From contig NZ_JAMZDE010000007.1 in the NCBI RefSeq assembly GCF_024159085.1, positions 186,001-250,000 of the forward strand: a stretch of 64,000 nucleotides of DNA, in the 5' to 3' direction. Made by a program: the position numbers and the translations under genes. Source of the DNA: Idiomarina rhizosphaerae. Its GTDB lineage: Bacteria; Pseudomonadota; Gammaproteobacteria; Enterobacterales; Alteromonadaceae. Below, piece after piece: positions 1-9,432 of the stretch; the stretch's first letter is position 1; each line of letters opens with the position of its first letter. Below the pieces are notes generated by a model. That model had not been told where the DNA came from and ran no database searches. It was given only the letters and a program-made list of their open reading frames with translations.

Positions 1-186
1 GGAGTCTTCCGTGGTGATATTAGCTAACTGCTTAAGAGGCGTGTCTGTGCCGTAATAGTTCACCATGACACTGTCCAGTATACTAGGATGAGCACGGCCC
101 GTACGCACTTTTGACATCTGACTGCGCAGCGACTCAACACTCTTTTCCATGCGATCTTTAGCGTCTTCTATAATTTCTTTTATCAC
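1..186 (-). CDS. frr: Ribosome recycling factor, N-terminal part (cut by left edge)
   Basis: Only the first 62 codons lie in the window and the reading frame runs off the left edge. The start is GTG at 186-184, preceded by an AAGGG ribosome binding site. The visible protein has the family's N-terminal helix with the segment [13 protein letters not shown] and the basic motif [13 protein letters not shown], which are typical of Frr. The factor acts with EF-G to split post-termination ribosomes. It lies 31 bases downstream of pyrH, as in most gammaproteobacteria, so it is probably co-transcribed with it. Confidence 0.95.
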   Translation of the reverse strand, partial: MIKEIIEDAKDRMEKSVESLRSQMSKVRTGRAHPSILDSVMVNYYGTDTPLKQLANITTEDS

Positions 187-217
187 TGTCTTATACCCTT
201 TTATTCAATAACTGCAG

Positions 218-955
218 TTACTCTGCGTTCTTGCTGATCAGTGTACCTTCTTCTTCACCCATTATCACGGCTCGTAAAGCACCCGGCTTATTCATATTAA
301 ACACCCGGATAGGCAAAGCATGATCGCGTGCCAGAGTAAATGCGGCTAAATCCATTACTTTTAACTGTTTTTCCAGTATATCATCGTAATTAATATGCTT
401 ATACAAAGTCGCATCCGGGTTACTCACCGGGTCATCGGAATATACTCCGTCAACCTTGGTTCCCTTAAGTACGACTTCAGCTTCAATTTCGATACCGCGC
501 AAACAAGCGGCAGAATCTGTAGTAAAGAACGGGTTACCGGTTCCCGCAGAAAATATCACCACACGTCCTGATTTTAGCAAACTGATAGCTTCAGCCCAGT
601 TGTAACTGTCACAGACACCCGTCAATTCAATAGCTGACATTAAACGTGCGTTAACAAAGGCGCGGTGTAAAGCGTCACGCATAGCCAGGCCGTTCATTAC
701 GGTTGCCAGCATGCCCATGTGGTCGCCCACAACACGATTCATACCTGCTTTTGCTAAGCCTTCTCCACGGAATAAGTTACCGCCCCCAATGACTAAACCA
801 ACCTGAACCCCAAGTTCAACTAATTCTTTAATTTCCTGCGCCATACGATCAAGTACTTTGGCGTCAATACCAAATGGCTCATCTCCCATAAGGGCTTCAC
901 CACTGAGTTTTAACAATATGCGTCGATAACTGGGTTTCGGATGGGTGCTCATCAT
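218..955 (-). CDS. pyrH: UMP kinase
   Basis: PyrH phosphorylates UMP to UDP with ATP in the cytosol, the first committed step toward UTP and CTP. The 245-residue protein has the amino acid kinase fold signatures: [13 protein letters not shown] near the N-terminus, the glycine-rich [10 protein letters not shown] around residue 54, and a late [11 protein letters not shown] segment. I chose ATG at 955 (ATG at 952 is an alternative) because the frame extended upstream to 1006 would begin inside a terminator hairpin, and this start gives the family's usual length of about 241. It follows tsf but is separated from it by that terminator, so it is fed by readthrough or its own promoter. Confidence 0.97.
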   Translation of the reverse strand: MMSTHPKPSYRRILLKLSGEALMGDEPFGIDAKVLDRMAQEIKELVELGVQVGLVIGGGNLFRGEGLAKAGMNRVVGDHMGMLATVMNGLAMRDALHRAFVNARLMSAIELTGVCDSYNWAEAISLLKSGRVVIFSAGTGNPFFTTDSAACLRGIEIEAEVVLKGTKVDGVYSDDPVSNPDATLYKHINYDDILEKQLKVMDLAAFTLARDHALPIRVFNMNKPGALRAVIMGEEEGTLISKNAE

Positions 956-980
956 TGCCTCTACTCTTTCCTTTAGTTTA

Positions 981-1016
981 AAAAAAACCGCGTCCTGAAC
1001 GCTCAAGACGCGGTTT
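981..1016 (-). terminator. Rho-independent terminator after tsf
   Basis: On the minus strand a perfect 10-bp stem (AAACCGCGTC pairing with GACGCGGTTT, at 985-994 and 1007-1016) with a 12-base loop is followed by a run of T. It sits between tsf and pyrH and should end or attenuate the rpsB-tsf transcript before pyrH-frr. Confidence 0.9.
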
Positions 1017-1055
1017 ATAATTTTCTATTTCATGGGGCTGGTCGAGACCACGCTA

Positions 1056-1934
1056 TTAGCCTTTACTCGCTGCCGCCACTTGTGCCTGAACTTCAGAAGC
1101 AAAATCTTCTTCTTTACGTTCAATACCTTCACCCACTTCAAAGCGAACGAAAGTAACAACATCAGCACCAGCTTTCTTCAGTAACTCACCAACAGTCATT
1201 GATGGATCTTTAACGAAAGGCTGACCTGTCAGGCTGATTTCGCCGGTAAACTTACGCATACGGCCTTCAACCATTTTTTCAGCAATTTCTTTCGGCTTAC
1301 CGCTTTGCATTGCGATATCAACCTGAATAGAACGCTCTTTTTCTACAACTTCAGCTGCAACGTCTTCAGGCTTAACGAATTGCGGGCTGCTTGCAGCAAC
1401 GTGCATGCACAGGTCGCGAGCCAGATCTTCGTCACCGCCGGTTAAAGCAACAGCAACACCAATGCGGGCACCGTGAGTATAAGTCGCAACAACGTCGCCA
1501 GCTTCAAGAGTTTGAACACGACGAACATTCATGTTCTCACCAATTTTAGCCACTAAGTCTTCACGAGTCTTCTCTACAGTCTGACCATCGATGTCAGTAG
1601 TTTTTAATGCTTCAACGTCATTTTCTTTGTTAGCAAATGCAGCGTTGATAACTTTATCGCCGAATGCCAGGAAGCTGTCATCGCGAGCAACAAAGTCGGT
1701 CTCACAGTTCAGTTCAACCAAAGTTGCCTGGTTACCTTCAGATTTAACTAAGATAACGCCTTCAGCCGCAACACGGCCTGCCTTTTTAGCTGCTTTTGCC
1801 TGACCGCTTTTACGCATCAGTTCAATTGCCGCTTCCATATCACCGTCGACTTCCTGCAGTGCTTTTTTGCAGTCCATCATGCCAGCGCCTGTGCGCTCGC
1901 GCAGTTCTTTAACTAGAGCTGCTGTAATAGCCAT
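1056..1934 (-). CDS. tsf: Translation elongation factor Ts
   Basis: EF-Ts is the guanine nucleotide exchange factor that recycles EF-Tu. The 292-residue protein starts with the conserved UBA-like region ([19 protein letters not shown]), followed by the [10 protein letters not shown] motif at about residue 80 that contacts EF-Tu, and a C-terminal dimerisation region. Length is slightly above the 283 residues of E. coli. The start is ATG at 1934, 15 bases downstream of the rpsB stop codon, consistent with the standard rpsB-tsf operon under the upstream S2 leader. Confidence 0.98.
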   Translation of the reverse strand: MAITAALVKELRERTGAGMMDCKKALQEVDGDMEAAIELMRKSGQAKAAKKAGRVAAEGVILVKSEGNQATLVELNCETDFVARDDSFLAFGDKVINAAFANKENDVEALKTTDIDGQTVEKTREDLVAKIGENMNVRRVQTLEAGDVVATYTHGARIGVAVALTGGDEDLARDLCMHVAASSPQFVKPEDVAAEVVEKERSIQVDIAMQSGKPKEIAEKMVEGRMRKFTGEISLTGQPFVKDPSMTVGELLKKAGADVVTFVRFEVGEGIERKEEDFASEVQAQVAAASKG

Positions 1935-1949
1935 GATTCTATTCCTCGA

Positions 1950-2678
1950 TTATTCAGTTGCTTCGACGAAATCGTCTGAGTCTTTCGCTTCAACTTGCGC
2001 TGTACGTGCTTCTTTTACCGCTTCAGCAGCAGTGTTCAAGTATAATTGAACCGCACGGATTGCGTCATCGTTACCTGGAACAATGTAGTCCACACCGTCA
2101 GGGTTAGAGTTTGTATCCACAACAGAAACAACTGGAATGCCCAGGTTATTTGCTTCTTTAATAGAGATGTGTTCGTGATCAGCGTCGATAACAAACAGAA
2201 CGTCAGGTAAGCCGCCCATGTTTTTGATACCGCCTAAGCCTTTTTCCAGCTTTTCCATTTCACGAGTATTAACCAAAGCTTCTTTCTTGGTCAGTTTCTC
2301 GAAAGTACCGTCCTGGCTCATTGTTTCAAGGTCTTTTAGACGCTTGATTGATTGACGAACTGTTTTCCAGTTAGTCAACATGCCGCCTAACCAACGGTGG
2401 TTTACATAGTACTGACCACAGTTAATGGCTGCTTCTTTAACCGCTTCAGCTGCTGCGCGCTTAGTACCAACAAACAGGATTTTACCTTTGTTAGAAGCAA
2501 CGTGCTGCATATAGCTCAACGCATCGTTGAACATAGGCACAGTTTTTTCGAGGTTAATGATATGAATTTTGTTACGAGCACCAAAAATGTAAGGTTTCAT
2601 TTTTGGATTCCAGAAACGAGTTTGGTGACCGAAGTGGACACCCGCTTTCAGCATGTCACGCATTGACACGTTAGCCAT
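1950..2678 (-). CDS. rpsB: 30S ribosomal protein S2
   Basis: S2 binds late to the 30S subunit head-body junction and helps recruit S1. The 242-residue product shows the family segments [20 protein letters not shown] at the N-terminus, FVGTKRAA, and the GGMLTNWKT motif near residue 96. The start is ATG at 2678 with an AAAAGGAAAA ribosome binding site. The 5' leader carries a nested stem and pseudoknot (described separately) that resembles the S2-binding autoregulatory leaders known from gammaproteobacteria, so S2 and EF-Ts are probably feedback-regulated together. Confidence 0.98.
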   Translation of the reverse strand: MANVSMRDMLKAGVHFGHQTRFWNPKMKPYIFGARNKIHIINLEKTVPMFNDALSYMQHVASNKGKILFVGTKRAAAEAVKEAAINCGQYYVNHRWLGGMLTNWKTVRQSIKRLKDLETMSQDGTFEKLTKKEALVNTREMEKLEKGLGGIKNMGGLPDVLFVIDADHEHISIKEANNLGIPVVSVVDTNSNPDGVDYIVPGNDDAIRAVQLYLNTAAEAVKEARTAQVEAKDSDDFVEATE

Positions 2679-2695
2679 AATATTTTCCTTTTTAG

Positions 2696-2769
2696 GGGGT
2701 TAAGCCTCCATACATCCCATAAGCCGACCTGTTCTTAGACAAGCACCCCGCCTTATGTGTCGATGTATG
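2696..2769 (-). promoter_or_regulatory. rpsB leader RNA: nested stem plus pseudoknot (S2 autoregulatory type)
   Basis: On the minus strand the leader contains CATACATC (2762-2769) pairing with GATGTATG (2709-2716), and inside it CATAAG (2752-2757) pairing with CTTATG (2718-2723). The enclosed loop has GGGGT (2745-2749), which is complementary to ACCCC (2696-2700) located just upstream of the rpsB ribosome binding site, giving a pseudoknot. S2-mediated control of rpsB-tsf through a conserved leader is established in gammaproteobacteria. The pairing here was read by eye and not folded. Confidence 0.75.
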
Positions 2770-2774
2770 TGTGG

Positions 2775-2780
2775 ATTATA
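2775..2780 (-). promoter_or_regulatory. Candidate -10 box of the rpsB-tsf promoter
   Basis: A consensus TATAAT on the minus strand lies about 6 bases before the first base of the leader stem, so transcription would begin at or very near the stem. I find no good -35 hexamer at 16-18 bases spacing. Confidence 0.5.
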
Positions 2781-2883
2781 ATTTACATACAAGTGTACTT
2801 TGTTGGCATAAGGCCAAAAAAGCGTGCGTTTTATACCATAAAGCCGAGCCCTGCACAACAAAAAACCTTCGCTAACTTCTGCT

Positions 2884-2913
2884 TTGACCCGCCTCAAAGA
2901 TAGCGAATTTTAT
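2884..2913 (+). promoter_or_regulatory. Candidate promoter for map-glnD-dapD
   Basis: TTGACC (2884-2889) and TTTTAT (2908-2913) are separated by 18 bases and lie about 50 bases before the map start. The -35 is close to consensus and the -10 is moderate. This is divergent from the rpsB promoter. Confidence 0.4.
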
Positions 2914-2963
2914 CAGTCACTGTTAAACTGTCGGCTTTTCCAGCAGTCATGGACAGGAAGAGA

Positions 2964-3752
2964 ATGACCATCTCAATTAAGACACCCGAAGAAATCGAAA
3001 AAATGCGCGCCGCGGGCAAGCTCGCCGCCAGTGTGCTTGAAATGATTGGTGAGTACGTCAAACCCGGCGTAACCACGGAAGAACTGGATGATATCTGCCA
3101 TAAGTACATCACGGATCATAACGCCTATCCAGCACCATTAAACTATCACGGTTTCCCTAAATCGATATGTACTTCGGTTAACCATTGTGTCTGTCATGGT
3201 ATTCCTGGCCCGAAAAAACTGAAAGACGGCGATATCATGAATATTGACGTTACCGTTAAACTGGATGGTTACCATGGCGACACCTCGAAAATGTTTGTTG
3301 TGGGTAAACCTTCAATCATGGCCGAACGGTTAATTAAGGTAACTCAGGAGTCGCTTTATAAAGCCATAGAAATGGTTAAGCCAGGTATCAAACTGGGTGA
3401 CTTTGCTGAAGTTATTCAGAAACATGCCGAAGGCCATGGCTACTCTATTGTTAGAGAATACTGTGGTCACGGTATTGGTTCTGTATTCCATGAAGACCCA
3501 CAAATTCTGCATTACGGTGAGGCCGGTACTGGCGAAGAGCTAAAAGCCGGTATGTGTTTCACTATTGAACCTATGGTCAATGTGGGTAAGCGTCACACAA
3601 AATTAATGAAAGACGGCTGGACCGTACTGACTAAAGACCGCAGCTTAAGTGCACAGTGGGAACATACATTATTAGTCACCGAAAACGGTGTTGAAGTACT
3701 GACACTGCGCAGTGACGAGCCCGACTTAGCGCGAGTTATCGAGCACAGCTAA
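2964..3752 (+). CDS. map: Type I methionine aminopeptidase
   Basis: Map removes the initiator methionine from nascent proteins. The 262-residue protein starts MTISIKTPEEIEKMRAAGKL, closely matching E. coli Map. Metal-ligand regions are visible: NIDVTVKLDGYHGDTS (two Asp), the GHGIG His motif, TIEPM (Glu) and the late QWEHTLLV (Glu). The ATG at 2964 is preceded by AGGAAGAG, so I prefer it to the in-frame ATG at 2949. It opens a map-glnD-dapD plus-strand cluster and is divergent from rpsB, an arrangement shared with E. coli. Confidence 0.97.
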   Translation: MTISIKTPEEIEKMRAAGKLAASVLEMIGEYVKPGVTTEELDDICHKYITDHNAYPAPLNYHGFPKSICTSVNHCVCHGIPGPKKLKDGDIMNIDVTVKLDGYHGDTSKMFVVGKPSIMAERLIKVTQESLYKAIEMVKPGIKLGDFAEVIQKHAEGHGYSIVREYCGHGIGSVFHEDPQILHYGEAGTGEELKAGMCFTIEPMVNVGKRHTKLMKDGWTVLTKDRSLSAQWEHTLLVTENGVEVLTLRSDEPDLARVIEHS

Positions 3753-3772
3753 CGCATTTGCAGGGAGAGCCT

Positions 3773-6412
3773 ATGGCTAACGTTCAAGAAGATAAAGACT
3801 TTCACGGGCGCTGGCCTGACCGAACCCTGCAACCTTGCCTAAAAGACTACAAAGCGCTTTTAGAAAGTTACCAGAACTGGTCTGCAGCACGTTTTGTCAC
3901 CGCCGATATCGATGAGCTGGTTCATCACCGTGCGACCTTCTTTGACCAGTTAATAAGCCAGTTGTGGCAGCAATTTCAGCTTGAGAACGAGCCCGCAAGC
4001 ATCTTAGCTGTGGGTGGCTATGGTCGTGAAACTCTGCACCCTGGTTCAGACATCGACCTGCTCATTTTAGTGGGTTCGGAAAATGCTGAAGCCGAAGCTA
4101 AGTTGTCTGAAAAGCTCGGTCAGTTCGTTACCTTTTTATGGGACTTGCACCTGGATATCGGCCATTCGGTACGTACTATCGAAGACTGCTTCGCTCAGTC
4201 AGAAAACGATATCACGATAGCCACAAACCTTATTGAAAGTAGATACCTTTCAGGGGCTGAGTCGCTTTACAATGAATTTCATCAACAGTTGTTAAATGAC
4301 TTCCCCTGGTCAAGCCGTGATTTCTATCAGGCCAAGCTGGATGAACAAAAGCAGCGCCACCAGCAATACCACAGTACATCTTATAACCTGGAACCGAATA
4401 TTAAATCGAGTCCCGGTGGGCTACGTGATATTCAGACCGTAGGCTGGATTGCTAAGCGTCATTTCCGCACACACTCGGATGAAAACCTGGTTGAATACGG
4501 TTATATGACAGCCGATGAATTCGTTGAATTGCGTGACTGCATGAACTGGCTATGGCGTATACGCTTTGCCCTTCATTTGGAAGCAGGTAAGCGCGAAGAC
4601 CGCTTACTCTTTGACTTTCAGCCAGGCGTTGCTGTTCGTCTGGGCTACGGTAACGACGGTAAGGCATCCGTTGAAACCATGATGAAAGATTACTTTAAAG
4701 TGGTTTTACGCGTCAGCGAGCTTAACCAGATGCTTCTGCAGTTTTTTCATCAAGCAATATTAGGAACACAGGACTTACAACACGCTGAACATATTAGCGA
4801 TGACTTTGCGGTTGCCAATAAACTGTTAACAGCACGCCACGATAATGTATTTGATAATCACTGCAATATTATCCGCGCTTTTGTCTGCATTGCGGAACAC
4901 CCGCAAATACAAGGCATACACTCGAATACCATACGTTTACTCAGAAATGCCCGAGCCCAACTCGGCGAGCCGCTAAGCCACGACCCCGAATGTCGTGACT
5001 TATTCAATCAGTTGATTCAGCATCCCAGAGGCTGTGGTTTGCCCTTTGCGCTGATGCATCACCACAGTGTTCTGGCAAGTTACCTGTCGCAGTGGCAACA
5101 AATTGTCGGACAAATGCAGTTTGACCTTTTTCACGCCTACACCGTGGATGAACACACCTTTCGTTTAGTGAGAAACTTATACCGCTTTAGCGACGAGGAT
5201 TATCAGGATCAGTTTCCGCTGTGCGAGAAGCTCGTGGCGCAAATGGATCGCCGTTATTGTCTGTATCTGGCGGGTATCTTCCATGACATAGCAAAAGGTC
5301 GCGGCGGTGATCACTCAGAGCTTGGCGAAATGGATGCGCGAAATTTTTGCCACCAACATGGTTACAGTGAAGATGACGCCGAATTGGTTGCCTGGCTGGT
5401 GCGGCATCATTTAACCATGTCGGTTACCGCGCAAAAGCGGGATATTCATGACCCGGAAGTTATTCAGGACTTTGCAAATCAAGTTTCGACGCTCGAGCGG
5501 CTAGATTACCTTTACTGTCTTACGGTGGCTGATATTCGGGCAACGAACCAGTCGCTGTGGAATAACTGGAAAGCAACGTTACTGGAAGAGCTTTATAACG
5601 CCACTTCGTACTTGCTGCAGCAGGACACTAATAAGCCCACTCTGGATATTCGCCAAAGAATTAATGAAAATAAAGCCAGTGCAATGGCCTTGCTGCTAAG
5701 CGCTGGCTTTGAAAAAGCTGAAATTCAGGCATTATGGGGACGTTTTACCGCAGATTATTTTTTCCGCCATACGGCAGAGCAAATCAGTTGGCATTCACAG
5801 CATATTCTGAACCTGCCAAGCGAGCAATTACCGCTCATTCTCATTGGAGACGAAAACAACTATGGCACAACCGAGTTGTTTATCTACCATCACGAAGAGG
5901 GTCATTTGTTCGCGTCGGTTGCCGGTGTTCTCGACAGTCAGCAACTAAACATTCTGGACGCCCAAATTCTGGCTACCCGCGACGGCTTTGTCATGGATAC
6001 CTTTGTGGTACTACAACGAGACGGTAAGCCGTTAACAGAGCATCATCGTATTGAAGAGGTAAAACAGCAATTGCTGGATGTTCTGCACAAGCGGATACCC
6101 GTTCCCAGCACTAAGCGGCCATTGTCGCGTCGCATGAAGAACTTTTCGGTGGCAACTGAGGTCACTTTTATACCCAGTAAACATCACGGCCGTACCACCT
6201 TCGAGCTGGTAACACTGGACAGGCCGGGGCTTATTGCTAAACTTGCCGCTATTTTACAACAACAGAACGTTATCCTGCTGGCAGCGAAAATTACGACCAT
6301 AGGCGAGCAGGCAGAAGATTTATTTATTGTCACTACCGAGCAGCAAACCGCCCTTAGCGACAAACAGAAAAAAACATTGAAAGCAAAAATTATCAAAGAC
6401 CTGGAGTTTTAA
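3773..6412 (+). CDS. glnD: PII uridylyltransferase / uridylyl-removing enzyme
   Basis: GlnD senses glutamine and uridylylates or deuridylylates PII proteins, setting nitrogen metabolism. The 879-residue protein has, in order, a nucleotidyltransferase domain with GGYGRETLHPGSDIDLLIL near residues 80-97, a helical linker, an HD domain with GIFHDIAKGRGGDHSE near residue 500, and two C-terminal ACT domains starting near residues 698 and 809 (the second with FELVTLDRPGLIAKLAAIL). All catalytic motifs look intact. The ATG at 3773 follows AGGGAGAG; an in-frame ATG at 3758 is less well placed. It sits 20 bases after map. Confidence 0.97.
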   Translation: MANVQEDKDFHGRWPDRTLQPCLKDYKALLESYQNWSAARFVTADIDELVHHRATFFDQLISQLWQQFQLENEPASILAVGGYGRETLHPGSDIDLLILVGSENAEAEAKLSEKLGQFVTFLWDLHLDIGHSVRTIEDCFAQSENDITIATNLIESRYLSGAESLYNEFHQQLLNDFPWSSRDFYQAKLDEQKQRHQQYHSTSYNLEPNIKSSPGGLRDIQTVGWIAKRHFRTHSDENLVEYGYMTADEFVELRDCMNWLWRIRFALHLEAGKREDRLLFDFQPGVAVRLGYGNDGKASVETMMKDYFKVVLRVSELNQMLLQFFHQAILGTQDLQHAEHISDDFAVANKLLTARHDNVFDNHCNIIRAFVCIAEHPQIQGIHSNTIRLLRNARAQLGEPLSHDPECRDLFNQLIQHPRGCGLPFALMHHHSVLASYLSQWQQIVGQMQFDLFHAYTVDEHTFRLVRNLYRFSDEDYQDQFPLCEKLVAQMDRRYCLYLAGIFHDIAKGRGGDHSELGEMDARNFCHQHGYSEDDAELVAWLVRHHLTMSVTAQKRDIHDPEVIQDFANQVSTLERLDYLYCLTVADIRATNQSLWNNWKATLLEELYNATSYLLQQDTNKPTLDIRQRINENKASAMALLLSAGFEKAEIQALWGRFTADYFFRHTAEQISWHSQHILNLPSEQLPLILIGDENNYGTTELFIYHHEEGHLFASVAGVLDSQQLNILDAQILATRDGFVMDTFVVLQRDGKPLTEHHRIEEVKQQLLDVLHKRIPVPSTKRPLSRRMKNFSVATEVTFIPSKHHGRTTFELVTLDRPGLIAKLAAILQQQNVILLAAKITTIGEQAEDLFIVTTEQQTALSDKQKKTLKAKIIKDLEF

Positions 6413-6421
6413 ATTCTTATC

Positions 6422-7246
6422 ATGGAAAACATAAAGCAGCGCATCATTGATGCATTTGAACAACGCGATCAAATCAATGCCCGTACAGACAACGACGACC
6501 TTCGTGAAGCCGTCCGTTACGTTATCGACGAAATTGACCGCGGCGAGTTACGGGTAGCCGAAAAAATTTCCGGTGAGTGGGTTGTTCATCAATGGCTTAA
6601 GAAAGCGGTTCTGTTGTCATTTCGCTTAAACGACAACGACCTGATTGAGGGCGGAGAAACCCGCTTCTGGGACAAAGTACCGGCCAAATTTGCTGACTAT
6701 GACAGTGCCCGTTTCCGCGCTGAAGGCATGCGCGTTGTGCCACCGGCTATGGTTCGTAAAGGTGCCTTTATCGGCCGCAACGTTGTCGTAATGCCATCGT
6801 ACGTTAATATTGGTGCTTACGTTGGTGAAGGCACTATGGTGGATACCTGGGCTACCGTGGGCTCTTGTGCGCAAATTGGAAAAAATGTTCACTTGTCCGG
6901 CGGCGTTGGCATCGGTGGTGTATTAGAACCGCTGCAGGCCAACCCAACCATTATTGAAGATAACTGCTTTATCGGCGCTCGCTCAGAGATTGTAGAAGGC
7001 GTCATTGTTGAAGAAGGCGCGGTGATTTCCATGGGCGTTTACATTGGCCAGAGCACCCGCATTTATGACCGCGAAAATGACCGTATTCTATATGGTCGCG
7101 TACCTTCAGGCTCCGTTGTTGTACCCGGTTCATTGCCTTCTGCAAATGGAACGCACAGTCTTTACGCTGCTATCATTGTTAAACGGGTTGATGCTAAAAC
7201 TCGTGCCAAAGTGGGTATCAATGCCCTGCTACGCAGCGCGGAATAA
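6422..7246 (+). CDS. dapD: 2,3,4,5-tetrahydropyridine-2,6-dicarboxylate N-succinyltransferase
   Basis: DapD succinylates tetrahydrodipicolinate in the succinylase branch of lysine and diaminopimelate synthesis. Length is 274 residues, the same as E. coli DapD. The C-terminal half is a left-handed beta-helix with hexapeptide repeats (for example [20 protein letters not shown] and [16 protein letters not shown]), preceded by the [14 protein letters not shown] segment. It begins 9 bases after glnD and is the last gene of the map-glnD-dapD cluster. It ends 3 bases before the convergent truC gene with no obvious terminator. Confidence 0.97.
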   Translation: MENIKQRIIDAFEQRDQINARTDNDDLREAVRYVIDEIDRGELRVAEKISGEWVVHQWLKKAVLLSFRLNDNDLIEGGETRFWDKVPAKFADYDSARFRAEGMRVVPPAMVRKGAFIGRNVVVMPSYVNIGAYVGEGTMVDTWATVGSCAQIGKNVHLSGGVGIGGVLEPLQANPTIIEDNCFIGARSEIVEGVIVEEGAVISMGVYIGQSTRIYDRENDRILYGRVPSGSVVVPGSLPSANGTHSLYAAIIVKRVDAKTRAKVGINALLRSAE

Positions 7247-7249
7247 CTT

Positions 7250-7960
7250 TCACTTAAGAAATGGCTGGTGAAACTCATCCGGCAGTGGTATTTCCAAATT
7301 GATGGAGTCACCACTGACCGGATGTTTAAAGCTAAGCCCAGTCGCTGCCAGCAGTAAACGGTGGCAATTAAAGTGCTCGCGAAAGAAGTTATTATGCCGT
7401 CCGTCACCATGGTTAGTATCACCGACAATGGGATGCCGAATGTGCGCCATGTGTCGACGTAATTGATGCTTGCGCCCCGTTTCCGGTTGCATCTGAACCA
7501 GTGAGTAGCGCGTGGTGTCATGTTTTTTACTGACTTTATACGGCAGTTCAACCTGCTTTAAACACTGATAATGCGTAACGGCTGGCTGCTTATCTTTATC
7601 CGGATCCGCGTCTTTATCAGCAAGCTTATCCAGTTCTTCATTCAGTGCGTAATCGATAGTGCCGTTTTCTGGTACGTAACCTCTGACCACAGCATGATAA
7701 GTTTTACTCACTTCGCGCGCGGTCAGTTGCTCTGTCATGGTACGGGCAACATCGCTGTTTAAGCCAAAAATCAACAAACCGGATGTCGGGCGATCTAAAC
7801 GATGAACAGGGTAAACGTGGCAGCCAAGTTGATTACGCAGCATTTGCATTGCAAACTCACGGGCACCGCTTGCTATACGGCTTCGGTGAACCAATAAGCC
7901 ACTGGGCTTATTAATAACGGCAAGGTGCTCATCAAGGTAAACAAGGTCTAACTGACTCAC
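7250..7960 (-). CDS. truC: tRNA pseudouridine(65) synthase TruC (RluA family)
   Basis: TruC isomerises U65 of tRNA to pseudouridine. The 236-residue protein has the RluA-family catalytic motif HRLDRPTSGLLIFG with its Asp near residue 54, the entry VINKPSGLLVHRS, and the later GRKHQLRRHMAHIRHPIVGD motif. The start is GTG at 7960, two bases after the yqcC stop codon, so the two are translationally coupled, as in the yqcC-truC pair of E. coli. It is 24 residues shorter than E. coli TruC, at the variable C-terminus. Confidence 0.9.
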   Translation of the reverse strand: MSQLDLVYLDEHLAVINKPSGLLVHRSRIASGAREFAMQMLRNQLGCHVYPVHRLDRPTSGLLIFGLNSDVARTMTEQLTAREVSKTYHAVVRGYVPENGTIDYALNEELDKLADKDADPDKDKQPAVTHYQCLKQVELPYKVSKKHDTTRYSLVQMQPETGRKHQLRRHMAHIRHPIVGDTNHGDGRHNNFFREHFNCHRLLLAATGLSFKHPVSGDSINLEIPLPDEFHQPFLK

Positions 7961-7962
7961 CG

Positions 7963-8307
7963 TTAGACATCTTCCTGCAAGGGGTCAGTTCCGCTGAGCA
8001 ACACATCAAATTCACGTATCAGTGCAATAAGTTGTTCGTATTGTTCCAGCTCGCTGCGATATATATGCGCAGCCATGGGGCTAACGGCAATACCTTCAGG
8101 CAAAGGACGCTTGCTATCCACTAACGCCCACATTCGGGGAAGCATAATAAACTGCAACCACTGATGAAATTCCAGCGTGTCGACAGCAAAAGGCTGCTGA
8201 CTCTCCAACGCCTGCACCGGCGGGTGGTGAGACTGCCATAAGCCAAGACTGTTCAGTTCACGCTCTATTCTATCCAGCAATCGAGCGGCTTTCTGATACT
8301 GCTCCAT
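7963..8307 (-). CDS. yqcC: YqcC family protein (DUF446)
   Basis: This 114-residue protein belongs to the small YqcC/DUF446 family of unknown function, recognised from the LGLW motif, the VDTLEFHQWLQFIMLPRM core and the following AHIYRSELEQYEQLI helix. The ATG at 8307 has a GGAG ribosome binding site six bases before it; a GTG at 8325 is an alternative. The gene is the first of a two-gene operon with truC, an arrangement conserved in enterobacteria. No membrane segment or signal peptide is seen. Confidence 0.88.
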   Translation of the reverse strand: MEQYQKAARLLDRIERELNSLGLWQSHHPPVQALESQQPFAVDTLEFHQWLQFIMLPRMWALVDSKRPLPEGIAVSPMAAHIYRSELEQYEQLIALIREFDVLLSGTDPLQEDV

Positions 8308-8318
8308 ATCAGACTCCG

Positions 8319-8348
8319 TTACCACATCATTGTATAAACCGATATAAT
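8319..8348 (+). promoter_or_regulatory. Candidate promoter for the DUF3549-DUF3301 pair
   Basis: TTACCA (8319-8324) and a consensus TATAAT (8343-8348) are spaced by 18 bases and lie about 50 bases before the GTG start at 8401. The -35 box overlaps the 5' end of the divergent yqcC gene. Confidence 0.5.
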
Positions 8349-8400
8349 GGCGCCATAGTGATTTAATACGCCTTAAAATTCAAGCGAAAAGGGAGCGCCT

Positions 8401-9432
8401 GTGTCAGCACCGACCATCACCACCTTAGGTGAGTTTTTGCAAGCCGGCCAAGCCGAATACAAAATTTTTGATATTGGCAGATGCCTGACGGAGCTGTCTC
8501 AAGAAGAGTTTGCAGCTATTGAGCAACAACAACGTCCGTACCCCTACCCCATTGCGCGGCAGGCTCAATTGGCAATACTGTTCCAACATAAACAACATGA
8601 CCAACAGCCTTTTATCTGGTTTTTGCAATTTCCGTTAGACGAGCGCGGGCTCTTAAATATAGCCGCACGTAATCAATACCTGGAGTATGTAGTTAATGCA
8701 TTAGGCCACGAAATTACCGGAGAAATGACCGAGGAGCAGCAAAAACAACTGCAGCAAAATCCGTATTTATTGACGCCGAATGAGCAACAGCGCGCGGCTT
8801 TGCATGCCCGGGTTCAGCGCCAGCAAAAATTGTCGCCGTCCATACATTTTGAAACGGCGGAAGCCTATTTGAGGCAACCTGAAAGCGGCATAGACTGGCA
8901 ACAAATAGGCTTGCAGGGTTTACATGACTGCGCTGCCCGGTTAGAGCAATTGCCGGAACTGAGCAAAGCCATAGCAACGCATTTCTCTCATTATCCGAGT
9001 ACTGTGCGCCAGCCGTTGGCGGTTGCGCTTGAGCAACAAAGCCTGACGCCACCGGTAAGAGACGCTCTTTTGCATAACCTCGAGAGCAGCAATGCTCAAC
9101 TGTGCACTGACAGTTTGCGCGCGCTGGCCTCAGCGTCAGCTCATCCTCGGGTACAAAAAGCAATAAACAAACTGGTTCCAAATGCTAATGCCGATCAGCT
9201 CGTTGTTATTGCTGCACGTTTATGGCCGGTGCTTTGCGAAGAACAAAATTTGCTGCGCTACTTAGACGCCATCGCAGAGCTTGATAATTCATTATTTGAT
9301 GCATTATTCCAGGATATTATTGCCCTGCCAGACATACGTCCGTTACTGTTATCCATTATTGCTCAACAAAAACAGTCTGCGGCGGTTAATGAAGCATTAA
9401 ACCGATTAAAACAACAGACTCAGGGAAGCTAA
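8401..9432 (+). CDS. DUF3549 family protein
   Basis: A 343-residue protein resembling the DUF3549 family found in marine gammaproteobacteria; function unknown. The N-terminus (TLGEFLQAGQAEYKIFDIGR) is the most family-like part. The rest is Gln- and Leu-rich and predicted helical, with repeated helix pairs in the C-terminal half (for example RVQKAINKLVPNANADQLVV), which would fit a HEAT-like solenoid. The start is GTG at 8401, with GGGAG upstream. Its stop codon overlaps the next start by one base (TAATG), so it is coupled to the DUF3301 gene. No signal peptide or membrane helix is seen. Confidence 0.8.
   Translation: MSAPTITTLGEFLQAGQAEYKIFDIGRCLTELSQEEFAAIEQQQRPYPYPIARQAQLAILFQHKQHDQQPFIWFLQFPLDERGLLNIAARNQYLEYVVNALGHEITGEMTEEQQKQLQQNPYLLTPNEQQRAALHARVQRQQKLSPSIHFETAEAYLRQPESGIDWQQIGLQGLHDCAARLEQLPELSKAIATHFSHYPSTVRQPLAVALEQQSLTPPVRDALLHNLESSNAQLCTDSLRALASASAHPRVQKAINKLVPNANADQLVVIAARLWPVLCEEQNLLRYLDAIAELDNSLFDALFQDIIALPDIRPLLLSIIAQQKQSAAVNEALNRLKQQTQGS

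Noticed and set aside
2700-2897. A 65-codon open frame on the minus strand between rpsB and map
   Set aside because: It lies over the rpsB leader and promoter, has no ribosome binding site and no family resemblance; the RNA structure explains the sequence better.
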